A stretch of 64,000 nucleotides of DNA from Xanthomonas sp. 3793 (GCF_024806835.1 NZ_JANTYU010000005.1:62001-126000); one strand, 5' to 3'; positions 1-9,526 are shown, counted from the first letter of the stretch. Made by a program: numbers and translations. The notes: generated by a model not told the origin, from the letters alone.

Positions 1-629
1 CCTACTTCATCGAGCGGGCGCGCGAGCAACTGGCGCACCGCGTGCTGGGCTTTCATCTGCCCGACAAGGACCTGGCCTTTTTCATGCAGGGCGAGCGGTT
101 GTTCGATGAGTACGTGGAAGCGGTGTCGTGGGCACAGGATTACGCCCGCGAAAATCGTGAAGCGATGATGGCTCGGGTGTTGGCGGAAATGCGCCACCGC
201 CTGCCGAAGTTCCAGCTGGAGAAGCTGGCGGTCAACTGCCACCACAACTATGTGCAAAAGGAGACGCACCATGGCGAGGAATTGCTGATCACCCGCAAGG
301 GCGCGGTAAGCGCCCGGACAGGCGAGCTGGGCATCATTCCCGGCAGCATGGGAACGCGCAGCTATATCGTGCGCGGGCTGGGCAACGCCGAGAGCTTCCA
401 CAGCTGCAGCCATGGCGCGGGACGGGTGATGAGCCGAACCGCAGCGCGTGCGCAGATCACCCTGGCCCAGCACCGCGAGGCAACCGCACATGTGGAATGC
501 CGCAAGGACGCGGCCGTGATCGACGAATCGCCTGCGGCATACAAGTCGATCGATGCGGTGATGGCTGCGCAGCAGGATCTTGTCGAGGTGCTGCACACGC
601 TGCGCCAGGTGGTGTGTATCAAGGGGTGA
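1..629 (+). CDS. rtcB: RNA ligase RtcB, C-terminal part (5' end outside window)
   Basis: The frame is open from the left edge (first full codon at base 3), so only about the last 208 residues are present. RtcB is the Mn/GTP-dependent ligase that joins 2',3'-cyclic phosphate or 3'-phosphate RNA ends to 5'-OH ends. The visible part carries the family's C-terminal signatures: NCHHNYV (metal/GTP pocket), GSMGTRSY, and SCSHGAGRVMSR, whose histidine is the guanylylated residue in characterised RtcB. The protein ends normally with CIKG and a TGA. Whether an archease or RtcR-type regulator lies upstream cannot be seen. The identification is certain from the motifs; only the N-terminus is missing. Confidence 0.97.
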   Translation, partial: YFIERAREQLAHRVLGFHLPDKDLAFFMQGERLFDEYVEAVSWAQDYARENREAMMARVLAEMRHRLPKFQLEKLAVNCHHNYVQKETHHGEELLITRKGAVSARTGELGIIPGSMGTRSYIVRGLGNAESFHSCSHGAGRVMSRTAARAQITLAQHREATAHVECRKDAAVIDESPAAYKSIDAVMAAQQDLVEVLHTLRQVVCIKG

Positions 630-845
630 CCAAGGGCCGCAATAGCGGCCTTTGTTTCGCGACACTGTGCGATGGCATCACTGCAGAATGTCGGCGGCCT
701 CATCCGCAAGCGCGCATGCACAGTTCAGGCATGTCGCGACGCCACTCACATCAAAGCACAAGCGTTTCACTCCCGCGCCGCCATGGTTGCGCCACATTCG
801 CGGCCTGCCCTCGCAGGCGGCATCCATCAGGTAACCGGAGGCGGC

Positions 846-1646
846 ATGAGCAATCTCGACAAGCAGGAACGCAAGGCAGAAGCACAGGACTTGAACCGCG
901 ACCCGATCTCCGGTGCTCCCGGCTCGCATCCGGTTGGCGTGGGCGTGGGCGGCATCGCCGGGGGTGCGGCAGCTGGCGCATTGGCAGGAACGGTATTCGG
1001 CCCGCTCGGCACCTTGATCGGTGCGGCTGCCGGCGTCCTGGCAGGTGCTGCGGCAGGCAAGGGCGTGGCCGAACGCCTCGACCCGACGGTGGAAACCGAA
1101 TACTGGCGCCAGGAGCATCAGAACCGCCCGTACTACAAAGAAGGCACCGACTACGACCGCGACTACGCCACCGTCTACGGCTTCGGGCTGCAGGCACGCG
1201 AAACGCGCCCGACCAGCACCTGGGAAGAAACCGAGGCCACGTTGGCTGGCGAGTGGCCGCGCAATCGCGGCGAATCGCGTCTGGAATGGGATGAAGCGCG
1301 CCTGGCCGCACGCGATGCATGGGAACGTGCCGATCGCACCCACAGCGTGTATCGCGATGGCGACACGCACTATGCCGGCCGTTTCGACAGCGCCAGCTAC
1401 CGCGACAGCGAATACTCGTATGACGACTATCGCCCCGCTTATCGCTATGGCATGCAGGCCCGTCAGCAGCATGCCGGCCGCCAGTGGGACGACCATCTGG
1501 AACGCGACCTGGGCGATGGCTGGGACCGCTTCAAGGCCGACTCGCGTCTGACTTGGGAAAAGGCCAAGCACGCCGTGCGTGAGGCCTTCGATTCGGATCA
1601 TCATGGCGATGCGGCACGTCGCAACCCGACCGATCCGCGCGTGTAA
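846..1646 (+). CDS. Glycine-zipper protein with internal duplication (hypothetical)
   Basis: This is a 266-residue protein starting at the ATG after CCGGAGGCGGC, whose GGAGG is a good ribosome-binding site. Residues 31-72 are a Gly/Ala-rich glycine-zipper stretch that could form a membrane hairpin. The rest is charged, aromatic and rich in D/Y/R/W. It contains two related copies at about 111-161 and 201-249, each beginning YG..QAR, followed by a W-rich stretch and ending SRL.W..A..A.R.A. No enzymatic motif is seen. The function is unknown; the glycine zipper suggests an envelope or stress role. A bidirectional terminator follows. Confidence 0.8.
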   Translation: MSNLDKQERKAEAQDLNRDPISGAPGSHPVGVGVGGIAGGAAAGALAGTVFGPLGTLIGAAAGVLAGAAAGKGVAERLDPTVETEYWRQEHQNRPYYKEGTDYDRDYATVYGFGLQARETRPTSTWEETEATLAGEWPRNRGESRLEWDEARLAARDAWERADRTHSVYRDGDTHYAGRFDSASYRDSEYSYDDYRPAYRYGMQARQQHAGRQWDDHLERDLGDGWDRFKADSRLTWEKAKHAVREAFDSDHHGDAARRNPTDPRV

Positions 1647-1694
1647 TCCGAGCACACCGGCCGCGCCAAGCGCCAGTAACCAGGAAGAAAACAG

Positions 1695-1714
1695 ACGGGC
1701 CCGCGAGGGCCCGT
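1695..1714. terminator. Bidirectional intrinsic terminator
   Basis: A perfect 8-bp stem (ACGGGCCC / GGGCCCGT) with a GCGA loop. It is followed by TTT on the + strand and by a T-rich stretch on the - strand. It separates the glycine-zipper gene from the convergent hydrolase gene. Confidence 0.75.
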
Positions 1715-1871
1715 TTGCGTAGGGGGGTTGTTGTGGTCTGGCCGCGTACCGGCCGACGTGCAACGCCTGGGTATCGTCGCGCGGTATCCCGTTGGGTTGC
1801 GGGATTTCCGCATGGCCAGTGGGTAAGCGACACACCGCGCTTACCTGTGCGGGGAGGCAACCCACAGCAGA

Positions 1872-2735
1872 TCAACCGGACGAGTTCTCCACCGCCCGGA
1901 TATCGCCGCGAAACGCGAGTGAATCCTGTCCCGACCGCGTAGCGTCGCCCTGCTGCCTCAGCATCTGCTTGCGCGCGGCCACCACCTCCTTGGCCAGGGC
2001 AATCCGGCGGCCCACCACCATTTCGGTCAACCAATCGATCAACGCGCGGGTGTATTCCTGCTGATGCTCCTTGACGCTCAACGCATGGTCCGCTCCGGTA
2101 ATCACGCGCGAGGTCAGCGAGCGCGCCTTGACGAAGGCATTGGCATAGTTGCGCAACACCGGATGCGGCACGATGACGTCGTTTTCGGCTTCGACGAGCA
2201 GTACGTCGCCGGTATAGGCAGCGCAGGCTGCCAGCGCGATGTTGTCGTCGGGCGTCAGCGCACGTTGGCGGTACGCGGTCAGATCCGGATCGGCATTGAG
2301 GCTGACTTTGGGCTGGTCCCAGTGCGCGTCCTTGTAGAGCGCTGGCGAGCGCAATGCCAGCCACTCCACCGGGCGCTCGCGGGTCAGCAATGCCGACAGA
2401 TAGCCGCCATAACTCAGGCCGACCACGGCAATCGACTGTTGATCCACGTACGCAAGCGCTGCCAGCTGATCGTAGGCGGCGATGATGTCCTGTAGGTTCT
2501 GCGCGCGGGTCACGGTCTGTCGCATCGAGGCATGGCCCTCGTGACCGCGCAGATCGAAGGTCATGCAAATGCATCCTAGACCCACCGCTTCGCGCGCGCG
2601 CACCAGGCTGTGATGCTGGCTGCCGCCCCAGCCATGGACGAACAGCACCGCCGGAATGCCGGTCGGCGTGAGCAAGGTGCCGCTGAGCGCGTCGTGATCG
2701 ACCGGGATGTCGATGCTGGAAAGTTTTGCTTCCAT
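1872..2735 (-). CDS. Alpha/beta hydrolase (dienelactone hydrolase/esterase-like)
   Basis: A 287-residue cytoplasmic alpha/beta-hydrolase. The oxyanion region [11 protein letters not shown] lies near residue 35, the nucleophile elbow GLSYGG near 110, an acidic residue is in VEAEND, and the catalytic histidine is probably in TGADHALS. The C-terminal 40 residues form a charged extension. The start ATG overlaps the stop of the upstream ATP-grasp gene (TGATG), so the two are translationally coupled and probably act together. The substrate is unknown. Family confidence is high; the function is open. Confidence 0.9.
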   Translation of the reverse strand: MEAKLSSIDIPVDHDALSGTLLTPTGIPAVLFVHGWGGSQHHSLVRAREAVGLGCICMTFDLRGHEGHASMRQTVTRAQNLQDIIAAYDQLAALAYVDQQSIAVVGLSYGGYLSALLTRERPVEWLALRSPALYKDAHWDQPKVSLNADPDLTAYRQRALTPDDNIALAACAAYTGDVLLVEAENDVIVPHPVLRNYANAFVKARSLTSRVITGADHALSVKEHQQEYTRALIDWLTEMVVGRRIALAKEVVAARKQMLRQQGDATRSGQDSLAFRGDIRAVENSSG

Positions 2736-3841
2736 CAGTCGGTTGAGACCCTTCGGTATTTGTAGCGCGGACCGGCGCCGGGCTGGGTTGCACGGTAATA
2801 CACCTGCGCATCGGCCGGTGGTTGACCCGCATAGATTTCGTGCGTGGATGCGCGCACCCAGTGCAGGTCGGGGTATTGCTGAAAACAGGCGATCGCCGCA
2901 AGCTCGGCCGGCGTCGCACCGCCAATCCGCCAGGATTGCTCCAGCACACCGCAGACAGCCACCGCAGATGCATCTTCGCCGCTGACCACATCGTAATTGC
3001 GACGCGAAATGTGCAAGCCGGCAGTGGCGGCAACGATGCAGCGATCGTAGCGGCATGCCTGTTCCACCACGCGCCGCTGCAACGGCGGCAATGCGGTGGC
3101 CAACAGCGCTTCCAACGATCCGCGATGGACATGCAACGACGATCCGCCGTAGACCTCATCGCCTTGCGCATTGCGCACACTGCATTGCGTGCCGTAATAC
3201 GCGATCTGGATACCGGCCACGCACAGCTCGCCCACGCTATGGGTCACTGGCTGCAGGATGTTGCGCTCCAGGACGGCGCCGTGGGTGCGCAGGTAATCCT
3301 CCGGCAACGTGTCCAACGCCTGCAACAGCGCGCCGCTGTCCGCGATGCGCCATTGCCCATTGCCGCCCACGCCGGTGGGCAGCTTCAGACGCACCCCGCC
3401 GTCGGCCAGCAGCAGATCCAGCGCAAGCAGCGCGTCTTCGCGCGAAAACACGGTGTAGCCCGGCAACGTGGCCGGCATCAATGCAGTGGCCAGTGCCTGG
3501 TTCCAGCCGTGGATCTGCGCGGCTGTCTCGCCGATCAACGGGTGGCCGATGACCTTGGTGGCGACAAATGCGTACGGCACGATACCGCCCAACAGGTCGA
3601 CCGCATCGTCAATGGCCAATGCGCGTGCCTGTTCCGCGGTCAAGGTATCGTCGGGCACATGCAAGATGCGATGCTCGGCGCCTTCTTCACACATCACCGG
3701 ATCGCGGAGCCCGCCATCACGGGCACCTAGCAGGCGTGCAATGTCGCTGCACACCCAGGCATGCGTGACACGTTCGTGTCCATCCGCAGGCACCGCACGC
3801 AGGGTGTATCCACGCACCAACCCATAAGGCGGATCTGCCAT
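2735..3841 (-). CDS. DUF3182 family ATP-grasp-like protein
   Basis: A 368-residue protein resembling the DUF3182 family. The ATP-grasp-type core is suggested by [14 protein letters not shown] (phosphate-loop-like) and the downstream VLERNI stretch. The ATG at 3841 is preferred because AAGGGGA sits 4-5 bases before it; a TTG 18 bases upstream would extend the frame by six residues. It is coupled to the following alpha/beta-hydrolase through a TGATG overlap. ATP-grasp enzymes usually ligate a carboxylate to an amine or thiol, but the substrate here is not known and the ATP-grasp assignment is itself inferred from a few motifs. Confidence 0.85.
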   Translation of the reverse strand: MADPPYGLVRGYTLRAVPADGHERVTHAWVCSDIARLLGARDGGLRDPVMCEEGAEHRILHVPDDTLTAEQARALAIDDAVDLLGGIVPYAFVATKVIGHPLIGETAAQIHGWNQALATALMPATLPGYTVFSREDALLALDLLLADGGVRLKLPTGVGGNGQWRIADSGALLQALDTLPEDYLRTHGAVLERNILQPVTHSVGELCVAGIQIAYYGTQCSVRNAQGDEVYGGSSLHVHRGSLEALLATALPPLQRRVVEQACRYDRCIVAATAGLHISRRNYDVVSGEDASAVAVCGVLEQSWRIGGATPAELAAIACFQQYPDLHWVRASTHEIYAGQPPADAQVYYRATQPGAGPRYKYRRVSTD

Positions 3842-3929
3842 CACATCCCCTTGCGGCAAGGCCGCATCCCGGCGCCGATCCCGTGACCGCCGGACGGCGC
3901 AGTGCGATGTTGCAGGTGCGCGTCTGCGC

Positions 3930-4094
3930 TTATTTCATGGCCAGATAGAGGCCTACCACGATCAGCACCACCACGATCAGGCTGATGGCCATGCGCCCAC
4001 CACGCAGCTCCAACAAGGCCTGCCACCACACGCGCGCTTCGGGTGTACCGCTGGCGTGGTGCGGCTTACGACGACTGCTTTCGCTCTCCTGCAT
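3930..4094 (-). CDS. Small single-pass membrane protein (hypothetical)
   Basis: A 54-residue protein with a basic, Ser/Arg-rich N-terminus and a C-terminal hydrophobic helix (AISLIVVVLIVVGLYLAM) ending in Lys. An upstream ATG at 4112 would add six residues; the one at 4094 has a weak GGAGAG upstream. It lies on the same strand as the DUF3182/hydrolase pair, 88 bases ahead of it. No function can be inferred beyond a tail-anchored inner-membrane protein. It could be a chance frame, but the clean transmembrane tail argues for a real gene. Confidence 0.6.
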   Translation of the reverse strand: MQESESSRRKPHHASGTPEARVWWQALLELRGGRMAISLIVVVLIVVGLYLAMK

Positions 4095-4112
4095 CCTGTC
4101 TGCTCTCTCCAT

Positions 4113-4502
4113 TACGTCATGGCATAGAGTAAGGATCAGACGTTACACAAGTGTGGAGCGGTTCAGAATCTTCCGTAAAATGCGGCACTGCACGCCAGTC
4201 TTCTCGCGAGCACCGCACGCGCAGTGGCGGTCGACACGATAGCGACTGACACGCCGCATCTTGGCGCGCTGCAGCTGGCCGATCGCATGTGCTGGCCTGT
4301 GCATCGCGTTTGCTCGGCGGCATTGAGACAGATCAAGCCAATGCGCCTGCATGCAACGCGTGTAGAAGCGCGGAAACAAGCTGACCAGTTAAGCGTCGCG
4401 TTGCGTGGGTGCAGGCCAATGGTCGGGTTCGATGATCATTCGTTGACATACCCGCAGTTACTCTGCGGGTCAAGTTTGTTTAACCCCGGAACGCCCCAAG
4501 TC
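4113..4502. other. Intergenic region with a hairpin (4450-4470)
   Basis: No convincing coding sequence is seen; the long upstream extension of the 4503 frame lacks family-like sequence. Near the right end, TTGACA at 4443-4448 is followed by a perfect 8-bp hairpin (ACCCGCAG, loop TTACT, CTGCGGGT; 4450-4470) lying 32 bases before the next start. This could be an operator or a leader hairpin. No -10 box at the right distance was found. Confidence 0.4.
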
Positions 4503-4784
4503 ATGAGCAGAGACCCCTCCGTCATCGATGTACAAGCCGAAATCGCGCATTGGCAGGCGCGGCATGCCCAGGGAAATCTGGGTGCAGGCAAGTTCAGCGA
4601 ATTGTCTCCGGTGGTGAAGATGGCCTGCGATATCTATCTGCAGGCACCGCGTTCAAGCGACCAGGAACGTCTGCGTCTGTTTCGCGACCGCCTTGAGCAT
4701 CACTTCATTTCGTCCAGCACACAGTCCAACTACGAGCAGCTGGCAACCGATTGCTGGCAGCGCCTGGGTGCGCGCAACAGTTGA
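4503..4784 (+). CDS. Conserved-looking hypothetical protein, 93 aa
   Basis: A 93-residue soluble, helical protein starting MSRDPSVIDVQ. The frame is open far upstream, but the sequence before 4503 looks non-coding, and a hairpin plus TTGACA element lies just ahead of this ATG. The protein is rich in Gln/Ser/Arg, with pattern residues such as VVKMACDIYL and RLFRDRLEHHF typical of amphipathic helices. There is no signal peptide. The next small gene starts 44 bases later on the same strand, so they may be cotranscribed. The function is unknown. Confidence 0.65.
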   Translation: MSRDPSVIDVQAEIAHWQARHAQGNLGAGKFSELSPVVKMACDIYLQAPRSSDQERLRLFRDRLEHHFISSSTQSNYEQLATDCWQRLGARNS

Positions 4785-4828
4785 GCACATCCGTCGTACG
4801 CAAGACCCGTTACTCATTGGAGATCGTC

Positions 4829-5095
4829 ATGAAAACCCCGTATCAAGTGCAGCAGGAGCTGGAACGACTGGAGCGATTGGTGCCGCACATCATCAGCGAC
4901 CAGGGCGACCGCGCGGAGGAAATCCTTGGCTTCCATGTGGCCAGCCTGCTGGGCAGCGCCCCAGTCAGCGAGCACGCCATGATTCGCGAACGTACCGTGC
5001 GCATGGCACGCCAGTGCCGCACCGCGCAGGATGCGATCCGCACACCGATCAGATCCCTGGGCATGGCACCGGCCGCCCAGCCGCAGTGGGCCTGA
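4829..5095 (+). CDS. Small hypothetical protein, 88 aa
   Basis: An 88-residue soluble protein starting MKTPYQVQQELERLERLV. The ribosome-binding site TTGGAG lies 6-7 bases before the ATG, which fixes this start against the longer open frame. The sequence is mainly helical and contains a single paired-charge segment (AMIRERTVRMARQC). A clear intrinsic terminator follows at 5109, so the transcript probably ends here. No known family is recognised. Confidence 0.7.
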   Translation: MKTPYQVQQELERLERLVPHIISDQGDRAEEILGFHVASLLGSAPVSEHAMIRERTVRMARQCRTAQDAIRTPIRSLGMAPAAQPQWA

Positions 5096-5108
5096 TCAAC
5101 GTCGTACC

Positions 5109-5130
5109 GGAGCCGCGTAGCGGCTCCTTT
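5109..5130 (+). terminator. Intrinsic terminator
   Basis: A perfect 8-bp stem GGAGCCGC / GCGGCTCC with a GTA loop, followed by TTTGCATTT. It lies 14 bases after the stop of the 88-residue gene. Confidence 0.8.
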
Positions 5131-5171
5131 GCATTTCACCGTCGGCATTGCCGACTCACCCTGAGACATTC

Positions 5172-5765
5172 ATGAAATCCACTCTTGTTGCTGCATCGTT
5201 GCTGGCCATGTTGACCCTTACCGCCTGCGATCGCCCCGGTGGCGACGCATCGCGCACTGCACCGGCAGTATCGCCGGAGCCGACCGCCGCACCGGTGAGC
5301 GGGAGCGGAGCAACCGAACTGGCCAAGGGCGATGGCGGTGCGCTGGGCGTGCTGGCTGCGATCGACGAAAACGAGATTGCACTAGCCAAGCAGGCCGTCG
5401 AGCAAGACCTGGGCGGCGCTACCGGCGAGTTCGCCCAGCAGATGTTGCGCGACCACGAAGCCAACCTGGAGAAGACCAAGGCGCTGGGGGCAACAGACAG
5501 CGCGCGTGCGGATGCGATGCGCGCCAGGGGCAAGGCCGCCGTGGAAGCGCTGTCCAAGACGCTCACCCTGCCCGACGGCAAGGACGCGTACCGCAACGCC
5601 TTCATGCGCAACATGGTCATCGACCATGGCGACACCATCAAGATCATCGACGCCGAACTGCTGCCCGCCGCCGAGAGTGCGCCGGTCAAGCAGCACCTGG
5701 AAGAGACCCGTCGCGTGGTGTCGGCACATTTCGAACGCGCCCACGCGGTCTCGTCGTCGAAGTAA
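5172..5765 (+). CDS. DUF4142-type lipoprotein
   Basis: A 197-residue lipoprotein. The signal peptide ends in LTLTAC with the lipidated Cys at position 19. A Pro/Ala-rich linker follows, then a DUF4142-like four-helix domain starting NEIALAKQAVEQDLGG and including FAQQMLRDHEANLEK. The conserved histidines (DHEAN, MVIDHGD) fit the ferritin-like topology of this family, but metal binding is not shown. It is probably envelope-located. The start was set at MKSTLVAAS because it begins the signal peptide; an in-frame upstream ATG at 5148 is less likely. A terminator follows directly. Confidence 0.88.
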   Translation: MKSTLVAASLLAMLTLTACDRPGGDASRTAPAVSPEPTAAPVSGSGATELAKGDGGALGVLAAIDENEIALAKQAVEQDLGGATGEFAQQMLRDHEANLEKTKALGATDSARADAMRARGKAAVEALSKTLTLPDGKDAYRNAFMRNMVIDHGDTIKIIDAELLPAAESAPVKQHLEETRRVVSAHFERAHAVSSSK

Positions 5766-5790
5766 GCGCACCGCCGCTGCACCCTGCAAC

Positions 5791-5819
5791 GCGCCGGCCT
5801 GTCCGGCGCGTTTGCGTTT
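5791..5819 (+). terminator. Intrinsic terminator
   Basis: A perfect 8-bp stem CGCGCCGG / CCGGCGCG with a 5-base loop, then TTTGCGTTT. It ends the DUF4142 lipoprotein transcript. Confidence 0.8.
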
Positions 5820-6049
5820 GACCGTCGCAATGCATCGAGCGCATTGCAGCGCGGCTGCATTCGCGGGCCCGACACGCTAGGTGCGGTTGCACGTCACCAC
5901 CTTGGACGCCGCCGTCCCCAGCCATCTGCACCAAGACATCGGCCGCAGCATCGGTAAGGTTGCCTGCGCTCCGCGCGCCCGCTTCACTTCACTGCGCCTG
6001 GGTCCGTCCTGGCCTATGGTGCCGCATCGACTCGACCCAGGATCCTCAC

Positions 6050-6937
6050 ATGCGTTTGCTCATCACCGGCGGCACCGGCTTCATCGGCCAGGCCTTGTGC
6101 CCCGCGCTGCTGCATGCCGGCCATCAGATCAGCGTGCTGACGCGGGACATCCGCCGGGCCAGCCGTACCCTGCCCGGCGTGACCGCCGTCGACACACTGG
6201 ACGGGGTGCAGGCCGATGCCGTCATCAACCTGGCCGGCGAACCATTGGCCGCCGGCCGCTGGACCGCCGCCCGCAAGCAACGTTTTCGCGATTCGCGGCT
6301 GGGCATCACCCGCCAACTGCACGACTGGATTGCGCAACAGCCAGCTGCGCAGCGGCCGTCGGTGCTGATCTCCGGGTCGGCGGTGGGCTATTACGGCGAG
6401 CGCGGCGACATCACCTTGACCGAAGCAGATGCCGCAGGCGATGACTTCTCGGCCGCGCTGTGCCGCGACTGGGAAGCGGACGCCGCACGTATCGGCGCGC
6501 TTGGCCCGCGCGTGAGCTGGGTGCGCACCGGCATCGTGCTGGACCGCAACGGCGGCGCGCTGGCACGCATGCTGCCGGCGTTTCGGCTGGGCGGCGGCGG
6601 GCCGTTCGGCAACGGCCGGCACTGGATGAGCTGGATCCACCGCGCCGACATGGTCGCGCTGCTGGTCTGGCTGCTGCAGCACGGCCAGCCCGGCGCCTAC
6701 AACGCCACCGCGCCCAACCCGGTCAGCAATGCCGAGTTCGCGCGCACGCTGGCCAAGGTACTGCATCGCCCCGCGCTGCTGGCGCTGCCGGCCGGGCTGC
6801 TGCGGCTGGGATTCGGCGAGATGGCCGACCTGCTGCTGATCAGTCAACGCGTGCTGCCGCAGCGTGCGCTCGATGGCGGATTCCGCTTCCAGTACACGCA
6901 ACTGGAGCCGGCGCTGCGCGCCATCCTGCAGCACTGA
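6050..6937 (+). CDS. TIGR01777/YfcH family NAD(P)-dependent epimerase-like protein
   Basis: A 295-residue short-chain dehydrogenase of the extended type. The dinucleotide-binding TGGTGFIG is at residues 6-13, VINLAGEPLA follows strand 4, and the active-site region ISGSAVGYYGERG carries the Ser and the YxxxK-like position of the TIGR01777 group. The C-terminal part (LPAGLLRLGFGEMADLLLISQRVLPQ) matches the DUF1731 tail that marks the YfcH family. The substrate of this family is unknown. The longer frame upstream of 6050 is ignored because the Rossmann strand begins directly at MRLLITGG. Confidence 0.93.
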   Translation: MRLLITGGTGFIGQALCPALLHAGHQISVLTRDIRRASRTLPGVTAVDTLDGVQADAVINLAGEPLAAGRWTAARKQRFRDSRLGITRQLHDWIAQQPAAQRPSVLISGSAVGYYGERGDITLTEADAAGDDFSAALCRDWEADAARIGALGPRVSWVRTGIVLDRNGGALARMLPAFRLGGGGPFGNGRHWMSWIHRADMVALLVWLLQHGQPGAYNATAPNPVSNAEFARTLAKVLHRPALLALPAGLLRLGFGEMADLLLISQRVLPQRALDGGFRFQYTQLEPALRAILQH

Positions 6938-7084
6938 GCCGCCCGGCGAACCCTGCGGTTCGGGCGCCTGGGCCGCCCATCGGGGACGCAGCCGCGCCGG
7001 ACGGGGCATGCACTAATATTTCCCTAACGCGCATCTTCGACAGTGCTGCGGATCTCGGATTGCCCGATGCCCAGCGGACCCCTT

Positions 7085-7750
7085 ATGCACCTGCTCCTCG
7101 TCGAAGACGACACCATGCTGGCCAATGCCATCTGCGACGGCGTACGCCAGCAGAGCTGGACCATCGACCATGTCGGCAGCGCCAACGCGGCCAAGACCGC
7201 CCTGGTGGATCACCGCTACACCGCAGTGCTGCTGGATATCGGCCTGCCCGGCGAGTCCGGGCTGACGGTGATCCGCTTTTTGCGCAGCCACTACGACGCC
7301 ACCCCGGTGATTGCGCTGACCGCACGCGGCCAGCTCACCGACCGCATCCGCGGCCTGGACGCCGGCGCCGACGATTACCTGGTCAAGCCCTTCCAGTTCG
7401 ATGAGCTGATGGCGCGGCTGCGCGCGATCACCCGGCGCAGCCAGGGCCGCGTGGTACCGGTGCTCAGCCAGGGCGATGTCTGCGTGGATCCGAGCAGCCG
7501 CAAGGTCACCCGTGCAGGTACCTGGGTGGCATTGAGCGCGCATGAATATCGATTGCTGCTGGCATTGATGGAGCGTGCCGGGCGCGTGGTCACCAAGGAT
7601 CAGCTGGAAGAAGGCGTGTATGGCGGCCCGTCGGAAGGCGGCAGCAACATGATTGCGGTGTATGTGCATCAGTTGCGGCGCAAGCTCGGCGATGAGCTGA
7701 TCTCCACCGTCTACGGCCAGGGATACATGATCGGCAAGGCACCGGAATGA
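7085..7750 (+). CDS. OmpR-family response regulator (QseB/PmrA-like)
   Basis: A 221-residue response regulator. In the receiver domain the acidic pocket is VEDD (6-9), the phosphorylated Asp is at 51 in LLDIGLPG, and the Lys is in YLVKPF. The C-terminal winged helix ends VYVHQLRRKLGDELISTVYGQGYMI. It is coupled to the sensor kinase that starts inside its stop codon (ATGA). Starts at 7067 (MPSGPLMH) or further upstream are possible; 7085 begins the receiver strand. The regulon and signal are unknown. The general family is clear, but the QseB-like subgroup is inferred from the overall sequence. Confidence 0.92.
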   Translation: MHLLLVEDDTMLANAICDGVRQQSWTIDHVGSANAAKTALVDHRYTAVLLDIGLPGESGLTVIRFLRSHYDATPVIALTARGQLTDRIRGLDAGADDYLVKPFQFDELMARLRAITRRSQGRVVPVLSQGDVCVDPSSRKVTRAGTWVALSAHEYRLLLALMERAGRVVTKDQLEEGVYGGPSEGGSNMIAVYVHQLRRKLGDELISTVYGQGYMIGKAPE

Positions 7751-8937
7751 CCTCCTTGCAGGCGCGCATGCTGGCGGCATTGGCGGCCATCGTCCTGCTG
7801 AGCTGGTCGACCTCGCTATGGATCCTGATCGCGCTGGTCACCCAGGGCCATCACAGCGTGGTCGAGCAGGAACTCAACCTGCTTGGCGACCGCCTGGTCA
7901 GCGCGCTGCCCGATACGCTGGAACGGCGCTTCGATATGGCCAGCGATGCCACCGGCACGCCGGGCGTTGTCGCCACGACAGGTGCCATGTCCTCGCGCAT
8001 GAGCCTCAACCAGACATTGACCGCCGTGGTGCTCAACACCTTGCAGCTGGCGATCCTGGGCGTGCTGGTGTGGTGGGCGGTACGCACCTCGCTCGGGCCG
8101 CTGCGCACGGTCTCGCTCGCCATTGCGCAGCGCACCGGGCTGGACACCGAGCCGGTGCCGCTGGAGCGTGTACCGGATGAAATCCGCCCGCTGATCGCCT
8201 CGTTCAACACCTTGCTGGCGCGCGTGGAAAAAACCGTGCAGGCCGAGCGCGATTTCGTTGCCGATGCCGCACACGAGCTGCGCACGCCACTGTCGGCGCT
8301 GCATGCGTATGCAGAGGTCGCCCTGCGTGCGCCCACGCTGGAGGCCAAGGACGCGGCGCTGCATCAGTTGCTGGAGACCGCACGCCGCAGCAACCGCCTG
8401 GCCGAACAGTTGCTGGATCTGGCGCGCCTGGATGCGGGCATCAATTCGGCCGCCTATCACCAGGTCGACATGGGCGAATTGATTTCGCATGTACTGGACG
8501 AGTTCAGCGTGCAGGCCGACGCACGTCAGATCAACCTGCAGGTGGAGGCATCGCCGTGCCTGTTGCGCTGCGATGTGGATGCGGTGGGCATCCTGATCCG
8601 CAACCTGGTCGACAACGCCATCCGCTACGGGCGCACCCACGGCACGGTGGAAGTGAGTTGCGGCTACTGCCTGCGTGCCGATGTGCTCCACCCCTTCGTG
8701 CAGGTGAGCGACGACGGCCCCGGTGTACCGGAGGCCGCGCATGCGTCGATCTTCGAGCGCTTTTATCGCGTGCCCGGCAGCGAAGTGCAGGGCAGCGGAA
8801 TCGGGCTGTCGTTGGTCGCCGGCATTGCCCGACTGCATGGCGCGACGATCGAAACCTGCGAAGGCACCGAAGGACGCGGCCTGTGCGTGCGCGTGGTGTT
8901 TGCCGGCACCAGCGCGCCAACTGCCAAGCGCAGCTAA
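7747..8937 (+). CDS. Sensor histidine kinase, QseC/PmrB-like
   Basis: A 396-residue membrane kinase partnered with the preceding regulator through a 4-base overlap. The first transmembrane helix is near residues 9-32 and the second near 92-112, leaving only about 60 residues of periplasmic sensor, which is short for this group. The H-box FVADAAHELRTPLS has the phospho-histidine at 176. The N-box (LIRNLVDNAIRYG), the G1 box (SDDGPGVP) and the G2 box (GSGIGLSLV) are all present, so the enzyme should be active. The ligand is unknown; a short periplasmic loop would suit sensing of membrane state or cations. Confidence 0.92.
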   Translation: MTSLQARMLAALAAIVLLSWSTSLWILIALVTQGHHSVVEQELNLLGDRLVSALPDTLERRFDMASDATGTPGVVATTGAMSSRMSLNQTLTAVVLNTLQLAILGVLVWWAVRTSLGPLRTVSLAIAQRTGLDTEPVPLERVPDEIRPLIASFNTLLARVEKTVQAERDFVADAAHELRTPLSALHAYAEVALRAPTLEAKDAALHQLLETARRSNRLAEQLLDLARLDAGINSAAYHQVDMGELISHVLDEFSVQADARQINLQVEASPCLLRCDVDAVGILIRNLVDNAIRYGRTHGTVEVSCGYCLRADVLHPFVQVSDDGPGVPEAAHASIFERFYRVPGSEVQGSGIGLSLVAGIARLHGATIETCEGTEGRGLCVRVVFAGTSAPTAKRS

Positions 8938-9235
8938 CCAAACATGGCGCGGCCGCCACGCAGGTGTGGCCGGCGCCTGGAAACCGGGATGAACGGCTGC
9001 CCCTTGCCGCTTCCCTGCGCGAGCGGGGAGATCGCATAGGCCTGACCTCGCTGTAGGACCCAGCGCACAACGACGTCGCCAGCGTAAGCGCCCGCGCTCA
9101 TCCGATGGGCGCAGGGGATTTGCCGATCCCAGCAAGAGGTCATGCGCGCTGTGGCGGGGTGCTGTTGGCTTCCAATAACTTTCTAAACCTGCCTGCCTAG
9201 AGTGCACTCACCGCACGCATCCAGGATGCATGGTG

Positions 9236-9526
9236 ATGATTCGCCCGACCCGCTCCACCCCACAGGTTTCGACCACGCTGTCGCAATTGGCCATGCAACG
9301 CGCCGCCGACGACAGTGTGATCGCGTCTAGCACGGCGTTGGCACCGGCAGCGGAATTTCGCTGCGGCCGCACCGGTACGCGCAACCGCGACATCTGGTGT
9401 GCGTTACCGGACATCCGCAGCGCACGCCAGACATATCGCCTGCAACGCTGGGCCACGCGCGGTGTGTTGTTCACGGCTGCCGGTGCGCTGTTTGCGCTGG
9501 CGCTGGCACGTCTTCTGCTGCGTTGA
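9236..9526 (+). CDS. Small C-terminally anchored protein (hypothetical)
   Basis: A 96-residue protein. An ATG at 9230 and another at 9236 are in frame; CAGGA at 9222 is best spaced for the second. The N-terminal 70 residues are polar with three cysteines; the last 22 (VLFTAAGALFALALARLLL) form a transmembrane tail ending in Arg. A frame on the opposite strand covers the same stretch but has no recognisable feature. No family is recognised, and reality is moderately likely. Confidence 0.5.
   Translation: MIRPTRSTPQVSTTLSQLAMQRAADDSVIASSTALAPAAEFRCGRTGTRNRDIWCALPDIRSARQTYRLQRWATRGVLFTAAGALFALALARLLLR

Noticed and set aside
4443..4470. Sigma70 promoter at TTGACA
   Set aside because: There is no -10 box at 16-18 bases; the hairpin occupies that position.
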